64,000 nucleotides of DNA from Pinus tabuliformis (GCA_031772625.1 CM062814.1:828118680-828182679); one strand, 5' to 3'. Counted from the stretch's first letter, positions 32,047 to 42,989 are shown. Notes: a model not told the origin generated them from the letters alone. Numbers and translations: made by a program.

Positions 32047-34417
32047 TGTTAGTGTCAGTCTTTTCAGCCTTCCTCTAGTGATCAAATGTGCTCTTACAAA
32101 GTGATTTTGAAATGTCAAGGTCAAATTTTGTCATTTCAGTGAGTCTTCAAGCAAAATTTGGTCACTAGCCATTAGGTCTAGGGTTTGCCCAAATGTCAGT
32201 CCATGTCATCATTCAGCTGAGCCTATCATCATTCAGAGGTTTGTCATCGTCATGTCAGTGTCTAATGGGTCATTTTACACCATGTTCATGCTTCAGTTGT
32301 GCCTAGGAAAGCTCATTTCCCTCTCCTAGGGTTTTGAAGCCAATTTCTCTTGGATGGTCAAATCACTGGCAAAACTTGTTTCCTGATGTTCATACACCTT
32401 CCCCTATCCTTAATGTACCTTATCAAGCACTTCCCAACACTCAAATCCCCCAAATTCCTCATTTTTGCACAAACCCTAGTTTCTAGCTACAACTTGGCAA
32501 TTTTCTAGGTTTGGCCTGTGTTTTGCCCTTTTCGACCCCTTCCCCTCACTCAATCTCTAATATTCCACTTTCCCCTGATTCCTAACATCCCTCCCCACTC
32601 CCAAAAATTTCCCCAAGAATTTAGAAGCCCTCTATCCCCTTCATTTCGCTCCATTTCGACAAATTTCCTTGTTTCACATATCGGGACAAGTTTCACTCAA
32701 AAGCTGTTTCTGAGCAATCAAAGATGAATTTTGCAAAACTGAGAGAGGTTTTTGTCCAAAACATGCCAAGGAAGAAAAACCTCTTTCACTTTTTACACAG
32801 GTGTCATGGTTTGAGAGAAATGTCAAAAATACCGGCGAGAACGAAGGTGCTCCAAGGACGGTTGGCCAAAGCACAAAAACGAAGGAAAACGCCCGATCCA
32901 CTCCAAATTTTGGCCAAAGCCTCTTTGACTGAGCATGGTACTTGATTGGGGACTCTCAGCCCAAATTTCAAGAAATTTGGAGAAACTTTTGTCATTTGTG
33001 AATTTTTTGGTAAAATTACAGGTTTTTCCCAAGAACTGGTCTCACCCCGGGTGAGACCAGTTTGAAGGGCTGCTCGGAATTTTGCAAACTTGGCATTTTT
33101 GGAAAGGGCATTCAAAAAGAAAAATTACCAATACTTGGGAGAAGCCTGATTTTGAGTTTTGAGCCTCCAAAAGCTCAAAATACACCTAAAAAATGACTTT
33201 CTGCCCACTTTTTGAGTTGCAGAAAGTGACCTTGGGAGAAATGGTTTTTGAGGGGTCAAATCAACACCAAATTCAGAAATTCCACTTGGGATGGAAAGTA
33301 GACAGGCCAAGCTTTCCAATGAGCCATTTTGCACCTGATTTGGATCAGTGGAACCCACTCAAAAACAGCTGTAAAGGGGCGCGACCAGAACTTCCAGGGG
33401 CACGACCAAAACTTCCAGATTTGCCAGAATTGCCATTTTCGGTCAAAAAACAATGTTTTGACTATGGTTGACCATTTTTACTTGTAGATGATGGATAAAT
33501 GTAATATTTTCATGGCACTTTGATAGATTTTATCTCTCTTTACCCTTCTAGAAGCTTCCATGATGTAAAAAGTGAAAAATTAATGCATGGATGAGTTAGC
33601 TAAGTAATAGAGGCAAGTTGTTTGGCTGCCTATTTTCTAGTTCTTAGTTTAGAATTAGTTCAAACTGCCCCTAGGAAGCTGAGCTCGACCCCTAGAGGTG
33701 GGGAAAGGAGTTAGATGGTTTAGATGGTCTATATTATGCTCTCTCCTTCTCATTTTCATGGTTGGACTCTTGTGGGAGAAAGCATTATTGTGTATTGTAC
33801 ATCTACTTCTGCAATTTAAGGAAAGGAAGGCCAGGGTTTTGCAGACTTCATTGTGGATTCTTGTGGATCATTGTGTTGATGGTGTGTCTTCTAATTGTTA
33901 CTGTAAGTTTGTTTATGTGTTACATCTCTCTTTCTTTGCTGCTAATTGAACAAGATAAAGTGATAAAGTTTGAATTCATGCATGCCATGCTCAGCTTTTA
34001 ATTCTGTTCAATATCTATGTTTTCCACTGTTTAAAGAGGATTCAAAGTCCTTGTTTGCCCTCTTTAACCTCCTCTCTTTCTTCCCTGATCACTCATCCAA
34101 GCCAAAGGCATCAGCACAAGTTCCTACCTTGCCCCAAAGATCCCCCTGCAAAAACTGTGCTCAATCCCCGCACCCTGAATTGCACTCCCTCCAATTGCCA
34201 CCAAAAAACCAAAAATCTTTAAATCAACCCTCCTTTATCAATTTACTAGCCTAATATCTTTGATCCTAATTGGTCAGCCTAATTATATTATAAGATCTAT
34301 CAAATCTGACCCGAGAGAGCCTTCTCATACCTCGTAGGGCTAGCTACGAGGTGAAATGGTTTGATGTAGCCTTGAGAGTTTGTCTATCTCAGCCTAGGTG
34401 AATTCCAAGCGCTAACA
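32047..34417 (+). repeat. 3' LTR of the gag-only element
   Basis: Same start and end as the 5' LTR, 2371 bp. No strong purine tract lies immediately before it (sequence is CATTGGAGCCAA), which is unusual for an element that moved recently. Confidence 0.92.
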
Positions 34418-34422
34418 CCATG
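34418..34422 (+). repeat. Right target duplication (CCATG) of the gag-only element
   Basis: Pairs with 27487-27491. Confidence 0.93.
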
Positions 34423-35536
34423 CATAGGTGAATATATGATACACCAAGAGCACACTCATCACTCAGCAACACTCCAACTCGACATGGACACCACCATCAA
34501 CATGAACATACCAACATTGTCGTGTCGAGTCATGTCATGAGTAATCTCAGCCACATCATTACTATGGATCATACTGTTGTAATCAATGTAATGTAGCGTG
34601 GAAGTCCAAGAGACCCACATGTAAAGTTGAAGAGTCATGTAAGTCAAACAATCATGAGTGAAGTCAAACAATCACAAGGGTCAATTTCACCCTTGGCTAT
34701 ATATACCCCCTCATTTCTACATGCAAAGGAATTTTCACCTTGGTTCGTCCCACATAGCCTTGACAGTCTGTAGTATTTTCTTTGAGGAGTGAGCAGTGGC
34801 TCCAATGCCCCACTATCGGGGTAAGTGATGTATGGTCTATTGATGTGTCTTGGAACTTTCGCTTAATTCAGAATCTTGTTAACATGCGAGCACATTTTCA
34901 CACATGTATTGTATTCATTTGTAAGACTATTCTTTGGATGCTTGTAATGCATGTCGCTTTAACTTGTATTAAGACAATTGAACTGTTTTGGTTGTTTTAG
35001 TACATATGTTGTTGGAAATGTGTTGTATCAATTGTTAACGTTGTCTCGCGCGTGTGGAATATTCCGCCAGACACTCAACACAATCATTCTATAAACTTGT
35101 TATAATGACCCTCACACTCGTGTGGACTACTTCATTGGGTATTGTACGTGCTATCTGTTCACCTTGTGTTTGGGATTGCCACATCCGTGTGGACTACTCC
35201 ACCAGAAGTTGCACATGTCCTGTTGTGTTGTGTGTCTCTATCAGAGTTTGGATTATTCCATTTCGACTTGAGACTCACTCTCACCCTCTCCCTCTGCAGT
35301 GAAAGAACCTTGACACAAGCGACAATAAGCACTCACCAAGCATGCGAACCTCGTTGCTCAAAGACAAAGTAAATCACTCTCATGAGCTGACAAGAAAGAG
35401 CTTAGGAAAATCTTTAATATAATGGCAACCAGGCCATCATATCGGATGGTACTCCTACACCAAACGGTGTGAGGTCTAGTTGGTACTTCATACTAGGGAA
35501 ATCCCCTGAATGTTGGTGGGTCCAACACCATCAATA
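34423..35536 (+). mobile_element. Gypsy chain LTR1, right part
   Basis: Continues LTR1 with GCATAGGTGAATATATG and matches LTR2 from 53218 on. It contains the probable promoter: TATATATA at 34699-34706 after ACAAGGGTCAATTTCACCC (53473 onward in LTR2). It ends near CACCATCAATA; LTR2 ends CACCGTCAACA. Confidence 0.85.
34699..34706 (+). promoter_or_regulatory. TATA box of LTR1
   Basis: TATATATA followed by CCCCCTCATTTC. LTR2 has the weaker GGCTATACATACCCC at the same place. This is the usual U3/R promoter position. Confidence 0.5.
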
Positions 35537-35540
35537 TTTC

Positions 35541-35558
35541 TGGCGCTAAAAGGAGGGT
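35541..35558 (+). promoter_or_regulatory. Primer-binding site of the first gypsy unit
   Basis: TGGCGCTAAAAGGAGGGT lies four bases after LTR1. The second unit has AGGCGCTAGAAGGAGGGC at 54337, its initial TGG changed to TAG, so the second unit's site is damaged. Confidence 0.6.
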
Positions 35559-35564
35559 CGCCAG

Positions 35565-36492
35565 TTGTTTATGGCTAAATTTCTTCTCACCCACACTCAT
35601 CAATCATCTGGTCAAGGAAGTAACACACTCTCTCTCTCACCACACGCAACTCTGAAGTTGGTTACTCCTCACCTCCCAGACATGAACACGAAATTTTGTA
35701 GTAGCACCTCCACTCTATCCATCCCATCACCTGTCAGTTTGACAAAGTAGTCAGACCAATCCCAGGAATAGAAGATCTTCCATACACATCAAAGAAGTCA
35801 AATACCACTCCCACAGGATTTTTTGTATCATCGGTGGAAGAGGACGTTCTTGCCACGCTCGAAGGTCTGGAAGAAGCTATTGAGAATGGAGAGGAACCTC
35901 CAGTATTTTGACAAGGAGAACAATACACCCTCGTGATATTAGGCTTAGACTCTAGTATAAGAGGCAGAGGGGAAGGTAACAGAGGAGTTGGAGGTAGAGA
36001 CAAACCAACAGACTCAGAGGCTGAATTGTCCAATTCTGAAGAAGAGGAGGAGGATGAAGAAGAAGAAGACATGGCTAACCAAAAATTGGAATGGATAACT
36101 CAGGGACAATTAGCTCTCCTAGGTGCTTTGCAAAGGATGCCAAAGTGTTCAGAGAGGATGTTGACAAAGTATGACCCTGACAGAACAATGAAGGCAAAAG
36201 ACCACTTGGACAACTTCTACCTACAGCTGCAAACACTCGAGCTATGACACGACGACGTTGCATGCAAATTGTTTCCATGTACCTTGGATGGTCACGCAGC
36301 GGTATGGTATCACAACCTTCCTGTCAAATCCATCCATAATTGGGGTATGTTCAAAAGGATGTTTTTGGAAATTTTTATTGATGACAAGACCCCTGCCATG
36401 TTGCTCAAAGAGTTTGGCAGTATGAAGATGGAGTCGAAAGAGAAAGTAAAAGATTTTAATAAGAGGGTTTTGCGCATATTGAACAAGTTTGT
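35565..36492 (+). pseudogene. Gypsy unit 1 gag, 5' part (interrupted)
   Basis: Frames 35565-35750, 35933-36247 and 36269-36505 together give a gag protein: an N-terminal leader, FFVSSVEEDVLATLEGLEEA, an acidic (Glu/Asp)-rich linker, then MANQKLEWITQGQLALLGAL, the capsid-like core LFPCTLDGHAAVWYHNLPV and FKRMFLEIFIDDKTPAML. Stops at 35910 and 36245 break it. The frame is cut at 36492 by the chromovirus derivative and continues at 47167. Confidence 0.75.
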
Positions 36493-36497
36493 AGCAT
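36493..36497 (+). repeat. Left target duplication (AGCAT) of the chromovirus derivative
   Basis: AGCAT is repeated at 47162-47166; joining across gives GTTTGTAGCATACACAAAACC, parallel to gypsy unit 2 at 55291-55312. Confidence 0.92.
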
Positions 36498-36821
36498 TGT
36501 TATGAAACCAGCTCAAGAAAAGATAGATCAACTCCTTAGAATTCAGCCTCTTCGAGGGGGCAACCTCCTTTACATTACATAAATGAACAATTCTTGGATG
36601 ATACAAATGAAAATACCTCCTTTCTATATATAGGAGTCTAAGGGGTCATAACATAATCAGAGCCGACATGACAATAATAATGTAAGGGCACAATAATAAC
36701 AATAGTGGGCTTCTATGGGGCGCAAGAGTAACAATATTGGCACTACATGGGTACATCAATATAATAAGTGGGTTGTACTAATAACAATAAGGGGTTACAC
36801 TAGTAGTATAGGGGCCTAACA
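36498..36821 (-). repeat. 3' LTR (in element orientation) of the chromovirus derivative
   Basis: 324 bp, TGTTATGAAACC...GGGGCCTAACA as read on the plus strand. A CTATATATAGG palindrome lies near 36630. Confidence 0.9.
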
Positions 36822-36835
36822 TGCCCCTCTCCTTC
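36822..36835 (-). promoter_or_regulatory. Polypurine tract of the chromovirus derivative
   Basis: On the minus strand GAAGGAGAGGGGCA directly precedes the LTR, the expected place and composition for plus-strand priming. Confidence 0.75.
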
Positions 36836-36849
36836 AAAAAGCGTTGTCC

Positions 36850-38235
36850 TCAACGCTTGAGTAGTTCTTGATGCTTCTGTATAAAATTCTTGTCCTCCCA
36901 TGTGGAATCTTCAGCAGGTAGGTTCTTCCACTTGATGAGATACTCTGAAATTGATCGATTTCGTAGCTGTTGGGTTCTTGTTTCTATGACTACTCCAGGT
37001 TCCAATATGATTTTTCCTTCCTCTTCAATTTCTGGCAATATTGTTTGAATTGGGATCTTTTGCAACTTTTGAATAAGTGGCCATACTTCTTTGTCCTTCT
37101 TCCATTCATCCCTTGCTTCGTTTATCCAATCTGGTTGGATGATAGAAATAGCACAAAACAGTGCTTCCACATCCTCATCCTTGAAGAGTCTTCCCATTCG
37201 GTAAGGTCGCCATTTTTTAAGTGCATGTAGTATTGCCAACATTTCCTTCTCATAAATAGCTTGCTTTAGATGTAGCAGTAAAAATACCCAATCGCCTACA
37301 TCAAAACATTTTTCACTATGATGTTGATCTACCTGTTGTTTCATTTGATTTTGCACCGAAGTGGCATTATCCTTTAAAAGTTGGAGAACTTGTTGTTGAT
37401 GCTCGATGTGATCTTTCACTGCTTGAACCTTTTTCTTCTTGATATGTCCTTCTATATTTAGAGTTTGAGGCGTGGTAATTTCTTCCAATCCTTTACAAGA
37501 TATGGTTGGATTCATTTCTTGACGCTCGATGTGATCTTTCACTTCTTGAACATTTTTCTTCTTGATTTGTCCTTCTATCTTGATAGTTTGAGGAGTGGTA
37601 ATTCCGACCAGTGAATTAAAAGATATGGTTGGATTCATTTCTTCTTTCTTGATGTGATCTTTCACTTCTTGCACCTTTTTCTTCTTGATATGTCCTTCTA
37701 TCTTGAGAGTTTGAGGAGTGGTCATTCTTGCCAATAGTTTACAAGATATGTTCTGATTCATTTCTTCTTTCTCTGGGGTCGGGTCCTGGCATATATCCTC
37801 TTCTTTTGATGTTTCTTGATCCTTTTCTTCCTCCTCTTCATATTCTATGTAAAATAATTTCTTCTCAGCACACTTATGACCTTTAGTGCATTTTCTATCA
37901 CAATTGTAACAAAGCCCTTTTTCTCTTTTTTCTTCCAATTGTTGTGGTGTAACCCTTGTAGGTTGTGGAAGGCTAGGAGAAACAACACGTCCATCTTTAT
38001 AGTTGTGAGGGGTAGACTTCCTTGTTGCCATAATTTTACTTTCAAATATGTCACAAAGCCTTTTTACTCTTTCCAATTGTTGTGGTGTTGCTCTAAAGAA
38101 GGTGTTGCTATTTGTATCCTCATAATGTGCTATCATTTCCTCCGTGAGAATTGACCACGTAACAAGTTGTTTACGAGAACAAAGCCCTTTATACATAAAA
38201 ATTGATTCGGTTCTAAATATGAATATGCAATACAT
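36850..38235 (-). CDS. Chimeric ORF: gag zinc knuckle, three protease-leader repeats, pol scraps, chromodomain
   Basis: The 461-residue frame has no stop. Residues 20-70 match the middle of chromovirus gag, with a deletion after SNTFF. 109-122 is a zinc knuckle, CYNCDRKCTKGHKC. 159-280 is three 40-residue repeats, each with ISCKxLxxITTPQTLKIEG and IKKKKVQEVKDHI; this resembles the segment just before the catalytic Asp of chromovirus protease, but the D(S/T)G itself is missing. 304-319 is an integrase C-terminal scrap (FDVGDWVFL), 325-345 an RNase H scrap (EKEMLAILHALKKWRPY), and 411-460 a chromodomain ending EYLIKWKNLPAEDSTWED. RT and integrase catalytic residues are absent. Whether it starts at 38235 is uncertain, because gag homology continues upstream in another frame. 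Confidence 0.7.
   Translation of the reverse strand: MYCIFIFRTESIFMYKGLCSRKQLVTWSILTEEMIAHYEDTNSNTFFRATPQQLERVKRLCDIFESKIMATRKSTPHNYKDGRVVSPSLPQPTRVTPQQLEEKREKGLCYNCDRKCTKGHKCAEKKLFYIEYEEEEEKDQETSKEEDICQDPTPEKEEMNQNISCKLLARMTTPQTLKIEGHIKKKKVQEVKDHIKKEEMNPTISFNSLVGITTPQTIKIEGQIKKKNVQEVKDHIERQEMNPTISCKGLEEITTPQTLNIEGHIKKKKVQAVKDHIEHQQQVLQLLKDNATSVQNQMKQQVDQHHSEKCFDVGDWVFLLLHLKQAIYEKEMLAILHALKKWRPYRMGRLFKDEDVEALFCAISIIQPDWINEARDEWKKDKEVWPLIQKLQKIPIQTILPEIEEEGKIILEPGVVIETRTQQLRNRSISEYLIKWKNLPAEDSTWEDKNFIQKHQELLKR
37398..37760 (-). repeat. Three 120-bp coding tandem repeats within the chimeric ORF
   Basis: Units encode residues 159-199, 200-239 and 241-280. On the plus strand each shows TTTCTTCTTGAT(A/T)TGTCC then TTGAG(A/G)GT(A)TGAGG-like sequence. 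All three stay in frame and differ by several substitutions each. Confidence 0.85.
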
Positions 38236-38560
38236 ACCTTTTGTAATAATGGTACACCATGTAGATCAAAATATTGCTCCATCTAAAGTATCCAATTTAC
38301 CGGGTCTTTGCCATCAAACTTCCTCATCTTGCTTTTTCTTGATTTTAGGACCTCGATCTTGAAACGACTGTAACTCTGTACTTTCGGATATTTAAGTTTT
38401 GAAATTGCTACCTGTAGTAACCCTTTGTGTCCTCTTTCCAATGCCACCAGTCTGATCCAAATTGGATTCTCCAAGAAAGAGTTATCCACAATCTCCCAAG
38501 ATGACCTGATTATAGACCTTTCCAGAAGAGCGAACTTGTATGAAGTGCCACGTGTCAATT
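38236..38560 (-). pseudogene. N-terminal gag part of the chromovirus derivative
   Basis: 38283-38558 ends with RKFDGKDPVNWIL, then a TAG stop, then MEQYFDLHGVPLLQK: the typical start of chromovirus gag. One stop and one frameshift separate it from the 461-residue ORF. Confidence 0.65.
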
Positions 38561-38899
38561 TTTCGACCTTTGGCTCTGAAAAAGATATACAAGAAACTAA
38601 AGTTCATCCTCTTTCTGTACCTTCTTACGAAATTTCAATCCAATGCTTAGAGAGAAAGTTATGACGATTTTCCCCAGGTCACTTGTTTGGAATGTAATTC
38701 AGGAGTCTGCAAAAAGACCAACTTCCTCAGATCATATCTCCGCAAATATAGCGTGAAAAGCTCTGAAATTCGGACCTGAGGTTCAGCACGATTTCTTCTC
38801 AAATGGGTTTTTTTGCAACTTTTGAAACGTCGCAGAAAAAAAGTTATAGTGAAAATGCCACGATGACCTGTTTGGAGCAGCGAAACCCTAGAATCCAAA

Positions 38900-38911
38900 G
38901 CTCTGATACCA
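38900..38911 (-). promoter_or_regulatory. Primer-binding site, initiator tRNA-Met type
   Basis: TGGTATCAGAGC on the minus strand, two bases from the LTR, is the classical plant site complementary to the 3' end of initiator tRNA-Met. Confidence 0.9.
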
Positions 38912-38913
38912 AA

Positions 38914-39163
38914 TGTTATGAAACCAGCTCAAGAAAAGATAGAAAAGATAGATCAATGCCTTAGAATTCAGCCTCTTCGAGGGGGAAACCTCCTTTACAT
39001 TACATAAATGAACAATTCTTGGATGATACAAATGAAAATACCTCCTTTCTATATATAGGAGTCTAAGGGGTCATAACATAATCAGAGCCGACATAACAAT
39101 AATAATGTAAGGGCACAATAATAACAATAGTGGGCTTCTATGGGGCACAAGAGTAACAATATG
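38914..39163 (-). repeat. 5' LTR of the chromovirus derivative, first part
   Basis: Matches 36498 onward; has one extra 9-bp AAAAGATAG unit. Interrupted at 39163 by the gag-protease element; the rest is 47079-47161. Confidence 0.9.
39159..39163 (+). repeat. Left target duplication (ATATG) of the gag-protease element
   Basis: ATATG is repeated at 47074-47078; the other LTR of the host element has AATATTGGCAC at the uninterrupted site, one base different. Confidence 0.9.
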
Positions 39164-40203
39164 TGTTATAGACATTTTCGGGCACTGCAACCCCAAAGCA
39201 TAAATGTCCATAAACCAAGGGCTCCTAAGTCCCTAAAGGTGTTGTTCCAACCCCTAAAAGAACAAGGTCAACTGATTACAGCATCTCCCAGAAGTTCTCC
39301 ATGAAAAACTACTCAGAACTGGTCAAAACAGGACCATTTCACCTGTTCCATAGGCAAAGTGCGTTGCATCCCACCTGAATACACACAGTAGGTGCGATGC
39401 ATGTCAAAAAACCATTCTATGGGGTGCGATGGGCGAGAATGGAAAAATGGTAGGATCAATCCGCAAGGTGGAGGAGCATGGAATCTTCCGGAAACCTCTC
39501 CTGTGACACTTGCCTCTCTGAATTCGACCAGGGATGAGTAAGAGATCATCAATCTCCAAGTGGAATCAAGAACTATCAGAGAGAAGACACTAATCAAATC
39601 TCGAAAGCTGACTCACCTCCCTTGCAGACATCTATATATGGATCCCTCATCCCAGAGATCCAGAGGCTGGAATTTTGTATCTTGTAAGGAAGTGTTGTTG
39701 GTTTCTTGGTGCAATATGATAGTGTTGGGTGGTCTAAGCTTTTCATGAGGTGAAGAAGGGCTTTCTTGCTGAGAGGGTGATGCTGGGTCAGAACAATCGG
39801 TTGTAATCCTCTTTGCTCTTTCTTGATTATCAATAAAGCTATTCAAGTTTTCCTCCACATTCTTGTATGATTAATGATTTATGCATTTGTGTGGTCAATG
39901 TACATCTGATCCTATATTGTTTATGATAATAGATCTATGTTCTTGGATAGTGTTATGCTGCTTTAATTCTACAGGTACTCTTTGAAGCTGGGTAGACAAG
40001 GAAGCGAGTGGCAAAGACCTACCAGAAGAGAGAGGAATCGAGCAAGGAACCAAGCGCAAGACAGAGGTTGGTCTCCTTATTCTTCTCTTATCTATTTCTC
40101 ATAAAGGAAAACGAAAGTAGTTTTTAGTGTGTTTGTTTCTAAGGTAGCTACCAGCCTTAGTGGGACTAGCAGCTCTACATAGACACTAGTTTTCCCGATA
40201 ACA
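39164..40203 (+). repeat. 5' LTR of the gag-protease element
   Basis: 1040 bp, starts TGTTATAGACATTTTC and ends TTTTCCCGATAACA. AATAAAGC at 39831 is a possible poly(A) signal. Confidence 0.93.
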
Positions 40204-40206
40204 AAA

Positions 40207-40224
40207 TGGCGACTCCGTTGGGGA
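40207..40224 (+). promoter_or_regulatory. Primer-binding site of the gag-protease element
   Basis: TGGCGACTCCGTTGGGGA follows the LTR after three bases. It resembles the site of the gag-only element in its first seven and last six bases. Confidence 0.65.
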
Positions 40225-40270
40225 GCGAGTAGATTGTTTGTTCATCTACATTTATTTACTTTATAAACTT

Positions 40271-40365
40271 ACAGATGGAGCCTGAAGTCAAGCCAGCTAG
40301 CCTTCGAACTACATTTGCTATGCAAGTGCAAAGTAGATCAACGCTGCTTCAGTCAATCTCTGGGT
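40271..40365 (+). promoter_or_regulatory. Conserved leader block with predicted stem, gag-protease element
   Basis: GGAGCCTGAAGT at 40278-40289 and ACGCTGCTTCAGTCAATCTC at 40341-40360 match the block of the gag-only element at 29986-29997 and 30051-30070; AGCCTTCGAA lies between them in both. CTGAAG (40282) pairs with CTTCAG (40347). Confidence 0.5.
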
Positions 40366-41943
40366 TTTGTTTATGAATTAAACGATTGATTTACAAGCTT
40401 TCTAATTGCCCTCGTGGTGGCTCTAGTAACCTCCTTAGATCTACCCCTGTGATTGATTTACTGATTACCACTTGCTCGACCTAAATCCCTGAACTGAACT
40501 GCAAACTGTGACTCGGAACCCAATCAAAGTCTCGTCCTTGGTCCAGCGCACTGTCTGTTCTGTGAACTTCAAATGCATCACACTTCCCGAGTGTAGTAGG
40601 TGCGTTGCATTTCAGTTTCACTGTGTTACAGGTGCGCTGATCAGACAAGGTCTTGTTCCTAAATTTTGGTTTCTGTGTTCACTCTTTTCAGCTCTATTCA
40701 GGAGTTTTGCTGCCTGTAGTCAGTACACCTCTGTTTGAAACCCTTTCCTTGCTGTTATTCCGCCTCCATTGTGCAAAGAACTGTAAATGTTTTTATGTAT
40801 TTTTGAGTCATTTTCAGTTCTCCTTTACAAAGAAGTAGCGTAATTGTACTGTCATTTCTTGATTTGAAAGTGTCACAAGTGTTGTTTTCAGTCATAGAAG
40901 AGAATCTGATTGTTCTTGATAGTCGATTACCCTGTTACTCTTGTATTTGATTTGAGTTAGTAGTTTTCCAAGTGTTGAAAGCAAGTTTTCAATTCCAAAT
41001 AACAAAGTGTCGTCATTGTCCTCATTTTGTTTTGAAAAGAAACTTGTTAGTAATTGTCGCTTTGGAAAATAATTCAGATTTGCGCTTAGCTTTCTTTTTA
41101 TCATTCACACATTAAGAAGGCTGAAAACAAATACATGCATGTGCATTTGCATTTAGACTGTTTATTGGTTTGATTTAGGACAGTGCATATAGTGTGTGCT
41201 CTATGCTCTTTGTTGAAAGAACGCCATCTCTCTTTCCTTAGTAGCTAGGATTTTCATTGCAAAAAGAAGATTAAACGACTGTTTATCATCTTAGATTGCA
41301 TTTTAGGAATTGTACATCTACATCACGCGGTGAACCTGAAAGGCAAATTTCTTAAGCAAGATCAACCATAAAATAAATTTAATGAATCTAAAAACGCTTT
41401 GGAACCTAACGCAAAACATCTAGAAGTCTAGGCTAGAGACGTATTCCGGCGTCGTAAAGCCTGGTAACTGTTGTTTTCACTGTTGGTTGGGTGATTCCTC
41501 CACTTTGAGACGATAAGTGCCAGTACGGACTTGTGCTCCCACGTACTGTCAAGTATATTTTGGGAGACCACAATAGGCTTTATCCTTTATCCATAGGAAG
41601 CCGTGTCTGCCGCCCTATCGATCGCAATGCACTGAACACAGCATTCGGGAAGATTGACTACCGTACCGTAAAAAGTATTCTGCAGTTTTGCGATTGGTTT
41701 GGTAATCCCTCTGTCTAGATTTCCAGAGCAGTCCCTTTCGTTCCTTTTCAGACTCCTTAATGGAAAAGGTCCATCTGAGCACTTGTCACTTCAGGCTCAT
41801 TAAAAATCGAAGGCGACTAGAGTCATCTTTTGTTTTTTCTCGACTCTTAAAAATTGAAAAAACAAGTTGTGTCAAAGCGTCTAAAATTTATTTTAAACGG
41901 AATAATCATCACCTTTCCTACGTTGATCTTAAGTTGAGAAAAA

Positions 41944-42821
41944 TGGAGTCCACCAACCAAGGAGTTCCCCTTGGAGGAAATCCTAGTCCCTTCTCCTCTT
42001 GGGGAGATGTTGGTGCACCCCATATGGCCACATTGTCTCTTCCAGGATTGACAATCGGCTTGCCCGTATGGCTCTTCTCAAATTCTGTCGTTTAGAATAC
42101 CGTAATTCCTCAATAATCAAGTCAGCAACTAAGCGATATTAGAGTTACCCCCCAACCCTCTACTTCATCCAATTCTTCCTCTCCTCCTTCCTCTTCGCTT
42201 GATGAAGCTGGTAAAGCCCAAAATCAAGTAACTGAGAAGAAGAAGGAGAAGAAGAAGAAAGAGAAGAAGAAGAAGGAGCCAAAGGCGAAAAGGGGAAGCC
42301 AAGCATCGTCTAGCGAAAATCCACACACTGCACCGACCAGGCCTAAATCGCCATGTGTCATTTGCAAAGGAGACCACTATCATCGAGATTGTCCTTGCAT
42401 CCCTCGGATCTTAAGGGACTGGTCTCCTCGTTTGCACAATCTGGTGTCATCAACCTCTGACGATCATGTTGAGCATACACTGTCAACTAGTGAAAGTGAA
42501 GCCCCTGGACAAAGAGGAAAATATAAATTTCCTTGTAAATTGTGTGAAGGCGATCACGCCATCCACCATTGTCCCTTATTAGACGAAGCTAAAAGAGTTT
42601 TGGATGACCGTCTGGTTTCACCGTTACGGCTTCCTCCTGGATACAAGAAACTCTTGTTGAGTCCGTCACTAGTTGAAAATCCGGCTGACATGCCCTTGTG
42701 GTCGGCCGAAGCATATATCATTGAAGATAAACCATCTGAATCCATACCAGACGAAAGTCAAAAGGTCGAGGCGGCGGTTGACCCGGCTTGCCTTCAGAAG
42801 GTCCATCTTCAGATGATATAG
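41944..42821 (+). pseudogene. Gag-like region with two zinc knuckles, gag-protease element
   Basis: A likely start at 41944 encodes MESTNQGVPLGGNPSPFSSW. After a stop at 42093, another frame encodes a Ser-rich tract, a Lys/Glu-rich run (near 42233-42290) and CVICKGDHYHRDC; in the continuing frame (42432-42821) comes CKLCEGDHAIHHC. Both are CX2CX4HX4C knuckles. The usual capsid core is not recognised, so gag is either highly diverged or deleted in part. Confidence 0.6.
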
Positions 42822-42989
42822 TCACCGAAGAAAACAAGAATGACACCGTTCAAATTCTCTTCGTAAGCACAGACTCCAATGAACATGGGGGCAGTCTACC
42901 CGTTCCTTTACCACAGGAAGGAAGTTCGTCAAAGTCGTACCCGGCCGTCTATTTGGTCCCACCTCCAAGCAACCTGGTGGTTTCCTTTG

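Larger units (their letters stand above)
27492..34417 (+). mobile_element. Gag-only LTR retrotransposon (TR-GAG-like), 6.9 kb, young
   Basis: Ends are TGTTAG...CTAACA, with a CCATG target duplication. The LTRs are 2423 and 2371 bp; the length difference is exactly one extra 52-bp unit in the 5' copy. By eye I find about 13 substitutions between LTRs (about 0.55 percent), 11 of them transitions. The 2.1-kb interior holds a primer-binding site, a leader and a single uninterrupted gag ORF; protease, RT, RNase H and integrase are absent. This fits the class called TR-GAG: non-autonomous elements keeping gag but not pol. It must rely on another element for reverse transcription and integration. 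Confidence 0.88.

Noticed and set aside
34699-35400. Short plus-strand frames in LTR1 (70-80 codons) as small genes
   Set aside because: LTR2 has similar but non-conserved frames with different residues; they are LTR sequence downstream of the U3 promoter.
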